Below, one piece after another: positions 44,544 through 51,448 of a DNA stretch of 64,000 nucleotides. Under the pieces are notes generated by a model. It saw only the letters and a list, made by a program, of their open reading frames with translations. It made no database searches and had not been told where the DNA came from. Position numbers and translations under genes: made by a program. Origin of the DNA: Anaerolineales bacterium (GTDB lineage: Bacteria; Chloroflexota; Anaerolineae; Anaerolineales; Villigracilaceae); contig CP129482.1 of the NCBI GenBank assembly GCA_030583925.1, positions 2,728,001 through 2,792,000 of the forward strand. The letters run 5' to 3'. The first letter of the stretch is position 1. Every line of letters begins with the position of its first letter.

Positions 44544-45788
44544 TCACCTTCCTTCAATAAACTCATTCAACAATTTTAATTCATCTTCCTTGCTTTTCAC
44601 CTCCCCATCCAACCACGCGGCGCGGAGGCGGCGGAGGATTTCCCCGTAGCGCGGACCAGGTTCGAGTCCGCGCGCTTTGAGGTCGTCGCCAGTGGTGACG
44701 GGTTTGACGTGCCGCCACGTGGAGAGGAAGTCGAATAGCGGTTTGTCGTTTGTCATCAGGTAAACGCCGTAGATCGAGGCGAGAGGCATGTTTTCGATGG
44801 CGAACGTCCACCCGCTGGGCTTAGCGTTTATCATTTTGGGCAACATGCTTTTCAACTCAGATGCTGAAATGAGAGTCTCAGTCAACTCGGCTGTGAAGGC
44901 AAGTCTGACGCTGAGAGATCGAATCTTCGTCGAGGAGGAGTCCGCCAGCCAAAGGATGTAGCCGAGAGTGATGCGGTCAATCTCAACACCGAGGGATTCT
45001 TCGGGAAGTTTATCAATCAGGTTAGCATACGACGCGTCGAAATTCGGTGTGTCGAGGGCGGTTAACACATTCAGTTCCGCCAATCGAGCAAACATGGTCG
45101 GAGAATCTTTTTCGGCAAAGATCAGGTCAAATTCGTGGCGGAGACGTTCGCCGCTGAGCCCTGAAAGGACGTTGAGCGACTCGGCGTTGACGAGTTTCAG
45201 CGTTTCGGAACCGATATCGAAGCCGTAGCGCGCCGCGTAGCGGACGGCGCGAAAGATGCGCGTGGGATCATCCACGAAGGAGTTGGGATGCAACACGCGG
45301 ATGAGTTTGTTTTCGAGGTCACTTTGTCCGCCGAGCGGATCGTGCAATTCGCCGAAGCGCTCGCCGTCCACGCGGATTGCCATGGCGTTGATGGTGAAGT
45401 CGCGGCGGCGGAGGTCGTCGTCGAGGGTGGATTTGGTCACTGTGGGGAGCGCGCCTGGGTGGGTGTAGGTTTCGCGGCGGGTGGAAATAAGATCGAGAGA
45501 CTGGAGATTCGAGACTGGGGATTCAAGTTCCCAAGTGGCGGTAAAGAATTTTTCGTGGGTGGTGAGGTCGCCGCCGTATTTTTTGACGAGGGCGCGGGCG
45601 AGTTTGATGGCGTCGCCTTCGAGGGTGAGATCAAGGTCGACGATGGGGCGACCCAGCATGAGGTCCCGAACTGAACCGCCGACGAGGTAGAGGGGAAATC
45701 CCAACGAGGAGGATTCGTCGGCGACGCGGTGAATCAAGTCCACGAGGGAGGAATCCAGCGATTTTTTGAGGAGGTCGGCGAGATTCAC
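44544..45788 (-). CDS. CCA-adding enzyme/poly(A) polymerase family
   Basis: A 414-residue class II nucleotidyltransferase. GGSVRDLMLGR and VDLDLTLEG form the catalytic head (metal aspartates), RRDFTINAMA the neck. The C-terminal part is helical. Such enzymes repair or add the tRNA CCA end or add poly(A). A GTG at 45788 is the start: TACAAT on the minus strand (45800-45795) lies 6 nt from it, indicating a leaderless message. Much longer reading of this frame upstream runs through a repeat and is not coding. Confidence 0.88.
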   Translation of the reverse strand: MNLADLLKKSLDSSLVDLIHRVADESSSLGFPLYLVGGSVRDLMLGRPIVDLDLTLEGDAIKLARALVKKYGGDLTTHEKFFTATWELESPVSNLQSLDLISTRRETYTHPGALPTVTKSTLDDDLRRRDFTINAMAIRVDGERFGELHDPLGGQSDLENKLIRVLHPNSFVDDPTRIFRAVRYAARYGFDIGSETLKLVNAESLNVLSGLSGERLRHEFDLIFAEKDSPTMFARLAELNVLTALDTPNFDASYANLIDKLPEESLGVEIDRITLGYILWLADSSSTKIRSLSVRLAFTAELTETLISASELKSMLPKMINAKPSGWTFAIENMPLASIYGVYLMTNDKPLFDFLSTWRHVKPVTTGDDLKARGLEPGPRYGEILRRLRAAWLDGEVKSKEDELKLLNEFIEGR

Positions 45789-45795
45789 ATGGGTA

Positions 45796-45824
45796 TTGTA
45801 GCAGAGAAAATCGTCGTGTATAAT
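45796..45824 (+). promoter_or_regulatory. Promoter of the short leader transcript
   Basis: TTGTAG (45796-45801), 17 nt, TATAAT (45819-45824). It overlaps the divergent promoter of the CCA-adding enzyme gene. Confidence 0.6.
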
Positions 45825-45830
45825 CGGCGC

Positions 45831-45887
45831 ATGATGTTGAACCCGTTGCCGCGACCCTTGATCTGTACAACCGCCTGCTCTGGATAA
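45831..45887 (+). CDS. Possible 18-codon leader peptide with three Pro codons
   Basis: ATG at 45831 follows TATAAT by 6 nt and opens an 18-codon frame, MMLNPLPRPLICTTACSG, stopping at 45885-45887. Pro is encoded at positions 5, 7 and 9. A terminator follows 23 nt after the stop codon and proline-tRNA ligase is encoded further downstream. This resembles an attenuator leader, but the frame is short and could be chance; a small non-coding RNA is the alternative. Confidence 0.35.
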   Translation: MMLNPLPRPLICTTACSG

Positions 45888-45910
45888 GGTTCGATTCAGC
45901 GTGTCTCGTG

Positions 45911-45945
45911 AACGGCTCCCAGACTGGCGAGCCGTTTTTGTTTTG
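45911..45945 (+). terminator. Terminator or attenuator after the short leader
   Basis: AACGGCTC (45911-45918) pairs with GAGCCGTT (45929-45936), followed by TTTTGTTTT. With the promoter at 45819 it would define an RNA of about 110 nt upstream of the LOG and proS genes. AACGG of the left arm can also pair with CCGTT at 45843-45847, inside the leader frame. Confidence 0.75.
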
Positions 45946-45946
45946 A

Positions 45947-45984
45947 CCTCACCCCCTGCCCCTCTCCCAAAGGAGAGGGGAGAA
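45947..45984 (+). repeat. Palindromic dispersed repeat, family B
   Basis: CCTCACCCCCTGCCCCTCTCC, AAA loop region, GGAGAGGGGAG. It ends just before the ATG of the LOG gene and its GGAGAGG is the only ribosome-binding-like sequence there. Confidence 0.8.
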
Positions 45985-45992
45985 GAGTAGAA

Positions 45993-46538
45993 ATGAACAT
46001 CTCTGTTTTTGGCGGCGCGCAGCCGCGACCTGATTCTCCCGAATATGAAGACGCCCGCTCGTTGGGCGAGATGCTCGCGCGGCGCGGTCACACCGTGTTG
46101 ACGGGCGGCTACATCGGCGTGATGGAAGCCGTCTCGCGCGGCGCGCACGAAGCGGGCGGACACGTGATCGGCGTGACGTGCGAGGACATTGAGTCGTGGC
46201 GGAAGGTGAGCAAGAACCAGTGGGTGAAAGAGGAATGGCGGAGGAAGACGCTGCTCGATCGGATGCAAGCCATCATCGAGGGATGCGATGCGGCGATCGC
46301 CATGCCAGGCGGACTCGGCACACTGGCGGAAATATCCGTGATGTGGAATTTGATGGCGGTGGAGTCGTTGCCCCGAAGACCGTTGATACTGGTCGGGCAA
46401 GGGTGGCAAGCTACACTCGACCAGTTTTTCTCGTCGTTTGAATCGTACATGCCTTTTCAGCAACGCGATTCGTTGTCGTTTGCGGAGGATGTGCATGATG
46501 TTGTTAAAAAGTTAGAAGGTTGGAAAGTTTCAGGTTAA
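45993..46538 (+). CDS. LOG-family nucleoside monophosphate phosphoribohydrolase-like protein
   Basis: A 181-residue LOG (lysine-decarboxylase-like) fold protein. The hallmark MPGGLGTLAEI (PGGxGTxxE) is at about 104-114, preceded by the catalytic-type R-K region. Family members cleave the N-glycosidic bond of nucleoside 5'-monophosphates. The nearby start uses the GGAGAGG of the family B repeat. It precedes proS by 45 nt. Confidence 0.85.
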   Translation: MNISVFGGAQPRPDSPEYEDARSLGEMLARRGHTVLTGGYIGVMEAVSRGAHEAGGHVIGVTCEDIESWRKVSKNQWVKEEWRRKTLLDRMQAIIEGCDAAIAMPGGLGTLAEISVMWNLMAVESLPRRPLILVGQGWQATLDQFFSSFESYMPFQQRDSLSFAEDVHDVVKKLEGWKVSG

Positions 46539-46572
46539 GACCTGCAACCTTCCAACTTGCAACCTGAAACCA
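46510..46572 (+). repeat. Imperfect inverted repeat in the LOG-proS gap
   Basis: AAGGTTGGAAAGTTTCAGGT is followed by CCTGCAACCTTCCAAC and GCAACCTGAAAC, giving overlapping inverted copies. The left arm encodes the last residues of the LOG protein. Confidence 0.5.
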
Positions 46573-46583
46573 AAGAGGACAAA

Positions 46584-48047
46584 ATGGCAGAAGATAACAT
46601 TTCGACAGGCTCAATGCGGCGATTGCCCACTCGGGCAGAAGATTTTTCGGAATGGTACAACCAGCTCGTCGTGAAATCGGACATGGCAGATTACGCGCCT
46701 GTGCGCGGATGCATGGTCGTCAAGCCTTACGGCTGGGCGCTGTGGGAGAACATCACCGCGTGGCTGGATGCCGAGTTCAAGAGGACGGGTCACGTCAACG
46801 CGGCGTTCCCCACGTTGATTCCGCTTTCGTTCTTTGAAAAAGAAAAAGAACACGTGGAAGGATTCTCACCTCAGTTGGCGGTCGTCACGCACGGCGGCGG
46901 CGAGGAACTCGAAGAGAAACTCGTTGTCCGCCCCACGTCTGAGACGATCATCGGCTACATGTATTCCAAGTGGGTCAAGTCGTGGCGTGACCTGCCCATC
47001 TTAATCGTGCAATGGGGTTCGGTTCTGCGTTGGGAAATCCGCACGAAACTTTTCCTCCGCACGGCTGAGTTTTACTGGCATGAAGGTCACACCGCGCACG
47101 CGGACGCGAACGAAGCGATGGAAGAGATGTATCGCATCCTCGACATCTACGAGAAGTTCTGTCTCGAAGAAGCGGCGATCCCCGTCTTCAAAGGGCCCAA
47201 AAGCGAATCGGAGCGCTTCCCTGGGGCGCAGATCACCACGTCCATCGAAGCGATGATGTGGGACAAGCGCGCCCTGCAATCGGGCACGTCGCATTATTTC
47301 GGCACGAACTTCGCCAAGGCGTTCGACATCAAATTCCTCGACAAAAGCAACGAACTCCAATTTGCCGAAACCACCTCGTGGGCGATCTCAAGCCGCATCA
47401 TCGGCGCGATGATCATGGTGCACGGCGACGATCAGGGACTCGTCCTGCCTCCCCGCCTCGCGCCCATTCAAGCGGTGGTCGTTCCCATTTTCAAAAACGA
47501 CGCCGAGAAAACAAAAGTGATGGAAGTCGCCGACCGTCTCTTTGCGGAACTCAAGTCGGCTGGCATCCGCGTCAAAATGGACGACCGCGACAACGTCAGC
47601 AGTGGATTCAAATTCAACGATTGGGAACTGCGCGGCGTCCCCGTCCGCGTGGAGATCGGTCCAAAGGATGTCGAGAAGGGAACCGTCGCGCTCGCTCGTC
47701 GGGATAGACCTGGACGCGAGGGCAAATCCTTCGTTTCGCAAACGGGTCTTTCTTCGACGGTGGAACTGCTTCTCCGTGAGATACAGGATTCACTCCTCAA
47801 GAGGGCAACCGAGTACCGCGACGCCAACATCCACGAGCCCAAGGATTACGAGGATTTGAAGCGAATTGTTCAAGATGGCTGGGCATTCGCCTACTGGTGC
47901 GAATCGCTGGAATGTGAAGCGAAGGTCAAGGAAGAGGCAAAAGCCACCACGCGCAACATCCCCATGAACCAGCCCGAGCAAGAAGGCGTGTGCATCGTCT
48001 GCGGCAAAGCTTCGAAACGAAAAGTTTATTTCGCGAGAGCGTACTAA
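46584..48047 (+). CDS. proS: Prolyl-tRNA synthetase, archaeal/eukaryotic type
   Basis: The 487 residues form a class II aminoacyl-tRNA synthetase that charges tRNA-Pro. Motif 2 is WEIRTKLFLRTAEFYWHEGHTAHA, motif 3 contains HGDDQGLVLPP. It lacks the bacterial editing insertion and ends with the zinc-domain CxxC (CIVCGK) and the final KVYFARAY, typical of the archaeal/eukaryotic-type ProRS. AGAGGA precedes the ATG. A leader with Pro codons lies upstream of its operon. Confidence 0.93.
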   Translation: MAEDNISTGSMRRLPTRAEDFSEWYNQLVVKSDMADYAPVRGCMVVKPYGWALWENITAWLDAEFKRTGHVNAAFPTLIPLSFFEKEKEHVEGFSPQLAVVTHGGGEELEEKLVVRPTSETIIGYMYSKWVKSWRDLPILIVQWGSVLRWEIRTKLFLRTAEFYWHEGHTAHADANEAMEEMYRILDIYEKFCLEEAAIPVFKGPKSESERFPGAQITTSIEAMMWDKRALQSGTSHYFGTNFAKAFDIKFLDKSNELQFAETTSWAISSRIIGAMIMVHGDDQGLVLPPRLAPIQAVVVPIFKNDAEKTKVMEVADRLFAELKSAGIRVKMDDRDNVSSGFKFNDWELRGVPVRVEIGPKDVEKGTVALARRDRPGREGKSFVSQTGLSSTVELLLREIQDSLLKRATEYRDANIHEPKDYEDLKRIVQDGWAFAYWCESLECEAKVKEEAKATTRNIPMNQPEQEGVCIVCGKASKRKVYFARAY

Positions 48048-48056
48048 CAAAGTCAC

Positions 48057-48142
48057 GTCATTGCGAGGAGCGAAGCGACGAAGCAATCTCCACCATTGCC
48101 AGAAGATTGCTTCGTCAGCCCTTCGGGCTTCCTCGCAATGAC
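48057..48142 (+). repeat. Palindromic dispersed repeat, family A
   Basis: An 86-bp unit beginning GTCATTGCGAGGAGCGAAG and ending CCTCGCAATGAC, with an internal hairpin (GAAGATTGCTTCGTC). It ends 11 nt before the next gene. Confidence 0.85.
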
Positions 48143-48153
48143 AGAATTATTTC

Positions 48154-48954
48154 ATGCCCGCCATTGACCTCGCCCGCCTCAAAAAACAAACCGCACGATT
48201 GGCTGACCTCTTCAACCAACCGAATGATTTTTTGCGCGAGCTCAAAGAACTGCTCGACTTCTACGTCAACCGAACATTGCGGAGTCAAGGTGTGGCGCCA
48301 TCGTCAGTGCTTCCCACCTACCGAACGCCTCCGACCGTGTTACGACAGATCGAAACCGAACTCAGCCCGCTTGCAGAATCGAATCCGATCCAAGCCCTCG
48401 AACTCGCCGACGCGCTCTGGGACGACGGCTGGCTCGAAACGCGTCTGCTCGCCGCGTTTTTGCTGGGGCGCATCCCTCCGCAAGAGGAACGCCTGCTCGC
48501 GCGCCTCACCGCATGGACTCAAGCCATCCGCGACCCGTCGGTGCGAGCCGCCTTACTGACGACCAGCCTCACCCGTCTAAGAAAAGAAACGCCCGATCTC
48601 TTTATCACGCTGGTCAAAGAATGGCTCGTCCCAACTCGCCAGCGCATGTGGTCAAACGGACTGCAAGCCATCATCCCGTTGATCTCATCCGAAGAGTTTG
48701 ATAACTTGCCGCCCATCTTCGAAATCGTCGAACCTATTTTCAAAGCCTCTCCAGCCGCGTTACAATTCGACCTGAGGGATTTGCTCATTGCTCTGCACAA
48801 AACAGCACCGGATGAAACGTTGTATTTCCTCCAGCAAATCCTGAAAGAATCAAACAGCCCAATGCCCAAAGTCGCATTGCGGCGCATGTCGCCGGAACTG
48901 CCCGCCGACCTGCAACAACAAGTGCGAGAGATGCTGAGACGCACGAAGGCTTGA
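48154..48954 (+). CDS. Hypothetical helical-repeat protein
   Basis: A 266-residue soluble protein with alternating amphipathic helices (LADALWDDGWLETRLLAAFLLG and later FITLVKEWLVPTRQRMW) that suggest HEAT- or ARM-like repeats. No ribosome-binding site is visible; the family A repeat ends 11 nt before the ATG. No family is assigned. Confidence 0.72.
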   Translation: MPAIDLARLKKQTARLADLFNQPNDFLRELKELLDFYVNRTLRSQGVAPSSVLPTYRTPPTVLRQIETELSPLAESNPIQALELADALWDDGWLETRLLAAFLLGRIPPQEERLLARLTAWTQAIRDPSVRAALLTTSLTRLRKETPDLFITLVKEWLVPTRQRMWSNGLQAIIPLISSEEFDNLPPIFEIVEPIFKASPAALQFDLRDLLIALHKTAPDETLYFLQQILKESNSPMPKVALRRMSPELPADLQQQVREMLRRTKA

Positions 48955-48984
48955 CAGCGAACTCACATAGAAAGGATTTTGAAC

Positions 48985-49482
48985 ATGCAAATCGTCAGAG
49001 GCGTCATCGGCGTCATCATCCTATTCTTCGGGCGAGAGTTGAATTTCCTTTTCGCGGGCGGCATGGCGGCGCTCGTCGGGTTCAGGCTCGCGCCCTTGCT
49101 CCCCGATTCATTGCCTGACTGGTCGAATTACGCGCTCATCATCGGGTTGGGCGTTATCGCCGCCGCGCTGACCCTCATCAACGAACGCGCCGGCTACTTC
49201 ATTTCAGGTTTCTTTGCCGGGGGCTATGTGCTGATGGAATTTTTCGAACCCGGCGTACTGACCTTTCCGATTCTGCCGTTCATCGTCGGCGCCATCATCG
49301 GCGCGGCGATCATCGGCGTTTTCACCGAATGGGCGCTCATCGCCATCTCCAGCCTCATCGGCGCAATCTACGCCACCACGCTATTCAAACTCAGCCAAAC
49401 CGCCGAAACCCTCGTCGCGGGCGGCTTGTTCGTCATCGGCTCGCTCACGCAAGTCATCCTCATGCGCATGCAAAAAGATTGA
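48985..49482 (+). CDS. Membrane protein with about five helices, unknown function
   Basis: A 165-residue protein dominated by hydrophobic segments (about 4-20, 22-38, 48-64, 72-90, 97-120 and 128-160), rich in Gly and Ile (FIVGAIIGAAIIGVF). AAAGGA stands 8 nt before the ATG. Function unknown. It overlaps nothing and is followed 2 nt later by a hydrolase gene. Confidence 0.72.
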   Translation: MQIVRGVIGVIILFFGRELNFLFAGGMAALVGFRLAPLLPDSLPDWSNYALIIGLGVIAAALTLINERAGYFISGFFAGGYVLMEFFEPGVLTFPILPFIVGAIIGAAIIGVFTEWALIAISSLIGAIYATTLFKLSQTAETLVAGGLFVIGSLTQVILMRMQKD

Positions 49483-49484
49483 CG

Positions 49485-49979
49485 ATGAACAATTCGACGC
49501 TCATCTATCTCCACGGCTCAGAAAGCGACAGCACCAGCGGCAAAGCCAAACAATTCCGCGAGTGGTTTCCCGGCATGGTCACACCCGACTTCACCGGCTC
49601 GTTTGAAGAACGAATGATTCAACTCGAACCGATACTTGCCGAAAAATCAGATTGGACGATCATCGGCTCTTCCTTCGGCGGATTGATGGGGACTGTGTAC
49701 ACGTGCAAGAATCCGACGCGTGTGCGGAAATTAATCCTGCTTGCGCCGGCTCTCCTGCGGGAGCCCTTCGGTTCTTTTCTCGACCTTCAACCTGCCTCTA
49801 ACCCTGTGACCATCATCCACGGGACGCGGGACGACGTGGTCCCGCTCGAAGCCGCGCGCGAGGTCGCGCAGACGTTGTTCACCAACCTCACCTATCTCAT
49901 CGTGGACGACGACCACCGCCTGCACAAAACTTTGCATGAGTTGGATTGGAAGAAAATTTTTCAGGAACGCGGACTTTAG
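49485..49979 (+). CDS. Small alpha/beta hydrolase
   Basis: A 164-residue alpha/beta hydrolase of the short YqiA-like type. It starts with LIYLHGSESDS, the nucleophile elbow is GSSFGG (about 64-69), the acid is in HGTRDDVVP and the late His in DDDHRLH. The last codons and stop (ERGL*) fall in a GCGGACTTTAGTCCGC palindrome, so the end of the gene is repeat-derived. Substrate unknown. Confidence 0.82.
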   Translation: MNNSTLIYLHGSESDSTSGKAKQFREWFPGMVTPDFTGSFEERMIQLEPILAEKSDWTIIGSSFGGLMGTVYTCKNPTRVRKLILLAPALLREPFGSFLDLQPASNPVTIIHGTRDDVVPLEAAREVAQTLFTNLTYLIVDDDHRLHKTLHELDWKKIFQERGL

Positions 49980-50022
49980 TCCGCCAAAAAAAGCTCACGG
50001 CAAAAAGCGGACTTAAGTCCGC
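49969..50022 (+). repeat. Two GCGGACTT-type palindromes
   Basis: GCGGACTTTAGTCCGC at 49969-49984 and GCGGACTTAAGTCCGC at 50007-50022 are near-identical 16-bp palindromes 22 nt apart. The first contains the stop codon of the hydrolase gene. Confidence 0.8.
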
Positions 50023-50039
50023 GATCCGAGCACACCGAA

Positions 50040-51323
50040 ATGAATCAGCAAATCTACTGGCACACCACCGTCAACATGCCCGGCGAGGAACACGCCACGA
50101 CTCCCCTCCCCGAAAAGGTGGATGTAGCGGTCATTGGCGGCGGGTTCACGGGTTTGAGCACGGCGAGAACGCTGGCAAAACGCAACCTGAAGGTTGTAGT
50201 ACTGGAGGCAGAGACCATTGGCTGGGGCGCGAGTTCACGCAACGGCGGCATGACGTTGACCGGGCTCAAGCCTTCGATGCAAAGCGTAATCAAAAAATAT
50301 GGGCGGGATTTGGCGAAACAATTATTTCAAGTCTCGTTGGATTCGGTGGATACAGTCGAGCAAGTTGTGAAAGAAGAGAAGATTGATTGCGGCTTCAAAC
50401 GCTACGGGCATCTGTACGTTGCGTCCAAGCCACATCACTTCGATTCCTTTTATGACGAAGTGGATTTCATGGCAAAAGAGTTCAATCACAAAGTCCGTGT
50501 TGTTCCGCCAAATGAATTGAGAGACGAGATCGGTTCAGCGATCTATCACGGCGGCATCGTGGACGAGGTGAGCGGCGGGCTGAACCCGGCGCAATATGTC
50601 GCAGGGTTGGCGCGGGCGGCGGAAAAGGCTGGGGCGTCACTCCACGCGCGGGCGCGGGTAAACAGCCTCACCCGTCGCGGGACGCGGTTCTTCATCCAAA
50701 CAAAAAGAGGGAATGTAGAAGCCGAATCCGTGTTGGTGGGCACGTCGGGCTACACGGGGAACGTCACGAAAAAATTGCAACGAAAAATTATCCCGATTGG
50801 ATCGTTCATCATCGCCACTGAAAAGTTACCCGATGAACTCGCGCGTGAACTCAGCCCGAAGAACCGCATGATCTTCGATTCGATGCACTACCTGAATTAT
50901 TTTCGGCTGTGGGATAACCGGATGATCTTCGGCGGGCGCGCCGCTTTCTTCCCTGAAAACAAAAACACGATCACACGCTCCGCAGAAATTTTGCGGCGCG
51001 GGATGATTCGTGTGTATCCGCAATTGAAAGAGGCAAAGATCGAATACGTTTGGGGCGGCACGCTGGACTTTGCCTTCGACATGATGACGCACGTCGGCGA
51101 GATGGACGGGGTGTATTATTCGCTCGGCTATGCCGGGCACGGTGTGGCGATGGCTTCGCACTTGGGTAAAACAGTCGCCGAGGCAATGTTGAACGGAAAT
51201 ATCAAAGAGCATCCGTTCGCGCAATTCGATTTTCCCGGCGCGCCGCTGGGACTGTATAACGGCTTCCCGTGGTTCCTGCCTATCGCGGGCGCGTGGCAAA
51301 AAGTTTTGGATTGGGTCGAATAA
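50040..51323 (+). CDS. FAD-dependent oxidoreductase of the DAO/PuuB type
   Basis: The 427-residue enzyme has GGGFTGLSTARTLAK as FAD-binding motif (about 32-46) and a later YAGHGVAMASH closing the cofactor site; EAETIGWGASSRNGGM is the subfamily signature. It resembles gamma-glutamylputrescine oxidoreductase and is a second, diverged member next to the one at 26774-28189. No clear ribosome-binding site precedes the start. Probably oxidises an amine or N-methyl amino acid. Confidence 0.85.
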   Translation: MNQQIYWHTTVNMPGEEHATTPLPEKVDVAVIGGGFTGLSTARTLAKRNLKVVVLEAETIGWGASSRNGGMTLTGLKPSMQSVIKKYGRDLAKQLFQVSLDSVDTVEQVVKEEKIDCGFKRYGHLYVASKPHHFDSFYDEVDFMAKEFNHKVRVVPPNELRDEIGSAIYHGGIVDEVSGGLNPAQYVAGLARAAEKAGASLHARARVNSLTRRGTRFFIQTKRGNVEAESVLVGTSGYTGNVTKKLQRKIIPIGSFIIATEKLPDELARELSPKNRMIFDSMHYLNYFRLWDNRMIFGGRAAFFPENKNTITRSAEILRRGMIRVYPQLKEAKIEYVWGGTLDFAFDMMTHVGEMDGVYYSLGYAGHGVAMASHLGKTVAEAMLNGNIKEHPFAQFDFPGAPLGLYNGFPWFLPIAGAWQKVLDWVE

Positions 51324-51329
51324 TACATT

Positions 51330-51410
51330 TTCGCCGCGAAGAGCGCAAAACGCGCTAAAGAGCCTTTAAACCTTTGAGTTCTTCGCGCGCTTAGCGGTTC
51401 AAGGCGCGAG
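51330..51410 (+). repeat. Gap with imperfect inverted repeats
   Basis: The sequence between the oxidoreductase and acs repeats GCGCAAAACGCGC and CGCCGCGAAGAG against GAGTTCTTCGCGCGC in reverse. A TACAAT (51411-51416 region) then precedes acs. No gene is visible. Confidence 0.45.
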
Positions 51411-51448
51411 TGATACAATACCGACATTCTCAACTCGAGGAGAGAACC

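Noticed and set aside
45888..45897. GGTTCGATTC resembling a tRNA T-loop
   Set aside because: No flanking stem, acceptor arm or anticodon arm can be built around it.
45789..46496. Upstream extension of the CCA-adding enzyme frame to 650 codons
   Set aside because: It reads through a family B repeat and opposite the LOG gene, with no homology-like content; GTG 45788 with its own -10 box is the better start.
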